Shown: in pieces, positions 50,538 through 51,775 of the stretch
Layout of the letters: each line of letters opens with the position of its first letter
Position numbering within the stretch: the first letter of the stretch is position 1
Origin: Deltaproteobacteria bacterium
GTDB taxonomy: Bacteria; Desulfobacterota; Dissulfuribacteria; Dissulfuribacterales; QOAL01
Assembly (NCBI GenBank): GCA_026986785.1
Contig: JALSNW010000011.1
Location: forward strand, 1 to 51,775
Length of the DNA: 51,775 nucleotides
Direction of reading: 5' to 3'
Program-made: the position numbers and the translations under genes
Notes under the pieces: generated by a model
What the model was told of the DNA's origin: nothing
The model's input: only the letters and a program-made list of their open reading frames with translations
Database searches by the model: none

Positions 50538-50628
50538 GTGCATTTGTCTATCGAGCCTGGGTTGTGTGATTTTCTCAGGCAGTCGAAGTGCATTATCTCG
50601 TAGGGCAAGTCTGGAGACATTGTAGTCC

Positions 50629-51642
50629 TCAAAGGGGTAGCCTCGAATAGACATCTGCATCTGGCCCCAGAGTGATCCCGGCTTTGAGTTGATGGTATCC
50701 TGTATAGGCTACCATTGCAGCATTGTCGGTGCAGAATTCCTTGTTGGGGAAAAAACACCTCAGGCCCTCTGCCTTGGCCTTGACCAGCATGGTCTGCCTC
50801 AGATGTCTATTCGAGGCTACGCCTCCAACGATAGCCACGTCCTGTACACCCTTTTGCCTGGCTGCAGCCAGGGTTTTTTGAACCAATACGTCTATCACTG
50901 CCTCTTCAAAGGATGCGCAGATATCTTCTACAGGGATGTCCTGGCCTGAGTGTTCGATCTTCCTGACCTGCTGGAGTACAGAGGTCTTCAGGCCACTGAA
51001 GCTGAAATCAAAAGGAGTTGTGGGGAGCCAGGCCCTTGGAAATGGAAATCGATTCCTGCTTCCCTTCTGGGCAAGATGACCTATTATAGGGCCTCCTGGG
51101 TAGGGAAGGCCAAGGATCTTGGCCACCTTGTCAAACGCCTCTCCTGCTGCGTCGTCCCTCGTCTGCCCAAGAAGCTCGGCGTTCAAGAATCCCCTTACCA
51201 GATAAAGGCTCGTATGGCCCCCTGAAACCACGAGGCCAACAAATGGAAATCTTGGCCTCTTCTCGGCGTCTAAAAACACGGAAAGCATGTGGGCGTGAAT
51301 GTGGTTGACCCCTGTGAGTGGTTTGTCGCCTGCTATGGCTGCTGCCTTGGCGTAAGAAAAGCCAACGATCAGTGATCCTACCAGGCCTGGGCCCTGGGTT
51401 ACGGCAATGGCGTCCAGTTCACCAAAACCTATCCCAGCACTGGATAGGGCGGAGTTGATGACAGCATGTATGGCCTCCACATGTTTTCGACTAGCGATTT
51501 CAGGTACTATGCCGCCATATTCACTGTGTATCTCCACCTGGGATGCAACGATATTGCTCAATACAGTGGTGCCTTCGAGGATCACCGATGCCGCGGTCTC
51601 GTCACAGGATGTCTCTATGCCCAAAACCAATCGATTATTCAT
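50629..51642 (-). CDS. tsaD: tRNA N6-threonylcarbamoyladenosine transferase subunit TsaD
   Basis: Catalytic subunit for t6A37 formation in ANN-decoding tRNAs, 337 aa. LGIETSCDETAAS at the start, metal-binding HIHAH (H114, H118), VSGGHTSLYLV and the C-terminal GGVASNRHLR with FCTDNAAM are all present. Length is normal. The ATG at 51642 lies five bases after the stop of the partial upstream gene. It is convergent with waaA; the 91-base gap between them holds no clear terminator. Confidence 0.96.
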   Translation of the reverse strand: MNNRLVLGIETSCDETAASVILEGTTVLSNIVASQVEIHSEYGGIVPEIASRKHVEAIHAVINSALSSAGIGFGELDAIAVTQGPGLVGSLIVGFSYAKAAAIAGDKPLTGVNHIHAHMLSVFLDAEKRPRFPFVGLVVSGGHTSLYLVRGFLNAELLGQTRDDAAGEAFDKVAKILGLPYPGGPIIGHLAQKGSRNRFPFPRAWLPTTPFDFSFSGLKTSVLQQVRKIEHSGQDIPVEDICASFEEAVIDVLVQKTLAAARQKGVQDVAIVGGVASNRHLRQTMLVKAKAEGLRCFFPNKEFCTDNAAMVAYTGYHQLKAGITLGPDADVYSRLPL

Positions 51643-51647
51643 TCCAT

Positions 51648-51775
51648 CTATCCCCTGCCCTGTTTCATATTATCATAACCATTCATGAGTTCCTCGAATT
51701 CGGCACTTATCTCCTCTATTTCAGATCCTATCCGTTCCCAAGATCGATACAGCCTGTCCAGTTCCTGCTTAACCT
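51648..51775 (-). CDS. 3' end of an upstream gene, C-terminal coiled coil (possible ABC-F ATPase)
   Basis: Only the last 41 codons are inside the window. They encode a charged helix with ELDRLYRSWERIG and EIEEISAEFEELM, ending in TAG at 51648. Such a tail is common at the end of ABC-F ATPases, but many coiled-coil proteins end this way, so the identity is uncertain. It is in the same direction as tsaD and five bases from it, so the two are probably co-transcribed. Confidence 0.5.
   Translation of the reverse strand, partial: VKQELDRLYRSWERIGSEIEEISAEFEELMNGYDNMKQGRG

Noticed and set aside
1-51775. Mobile elements, CRISPR arrays or prophage
   Set aside because: No transposase, integrase, phage structural gene, terminal inverted repeats or spaced direct repeats were seen, and the tRNA genes show no flanking duplicated ends.

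Overview
The window reads as a chromosomal segment of a Gram-negative deltaproteobacterium (Desulfobacterota-like). Supporting signs are a multiheme cytochrome c with a cytochrome b partner, two TonB-dependent receptors, an LPS heptose/Kdo gene set, a bacterial STT3-type oligosaccharyltransferase, a DUF4416 gene, a yicC-remA-gmk block and many histidine kinases. The species cannot be fixed from sequence alone. Almost all of the window is coding. I saw no insertion sequence, prophage, CRISPR array or rRNA.

Layout. (1) 206-2555: a DEDDh exonuclease, a DMT-type transporter and an HdeD-like membrane protein. (2) 2601-2869: tRNA-Val(TAC) and tRNA-Asp(GTC) on the minus strand with their own promoter and terminator. 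(3) 3019-8168: a large 7TMR-DISM hybrid kinase (HisKA-HATPase-pseudoreceiver-REC-HPt), translationally coupled to a degenerate kinase paralog that keeps an intact receiver. (4) 8182-9834: a secreted beta-propeller-like protein. (5) 10255-12923: a 13-heme membrane-anchored cytochrome c with a duplicated core and an EF-hand insert, followed by a b561-type cytochrome. (6) 13098-19666, minus strand: a receiver protein, TonB receptor, YfiR-like protein and CHASE8-like histidine kinase, then a separate Rossmann-fold/histidine-kinase fusion. (7) 19960-20616: a UPF0149 protein.

(8) 20634-29253, minus strand: tRNA-Val(GAC) and then thrS-infC-rpmI-rplT-pheS-pheT-ihfA-merR-pheA. This is a classical translation operon extended by a regulator and phenylalanine biosynthesis. 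infC appears to start at an AUC codon inside the end of thrS. (9) 29336-35608: an HD hydrolase, the STT3 oligosaccharyltransferase and glnE. (10) 35730-41443: a second TonB receptor operon (receptor, ABC-type solute-binding protein, CHASE8-like kinase, REC-kinase fusion). It parallels locus 6, with the YfiR protein replaced by a solute-binding protein. (11) 41762-50537: LPS inner-core genes waaF, gmhB, waaC, hldA and waaA, interleaved with a Trm112-like protein, DUF4416, yicC, remA, gmk and rlmB. (12) 50629-51775, minus strand: tsaD and the 3' end of an upstream gene.

Working together: regions 3, 6 and 10 hold seven phosphorelay-type signalling proteins plus one lone receiver, yet no DNA-binding output domain, so their outputs lie elsewhere or act through protein contacts. 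The cytochrome pair probably forms a quinol-linked electron-transfer module. Region 11 builds the heptose-Kdo inner core. Region 8 couples translation factors to phenylalanine supply. All functional calls rest on reading translated sequence by eye against known family motifs; no database search was run.
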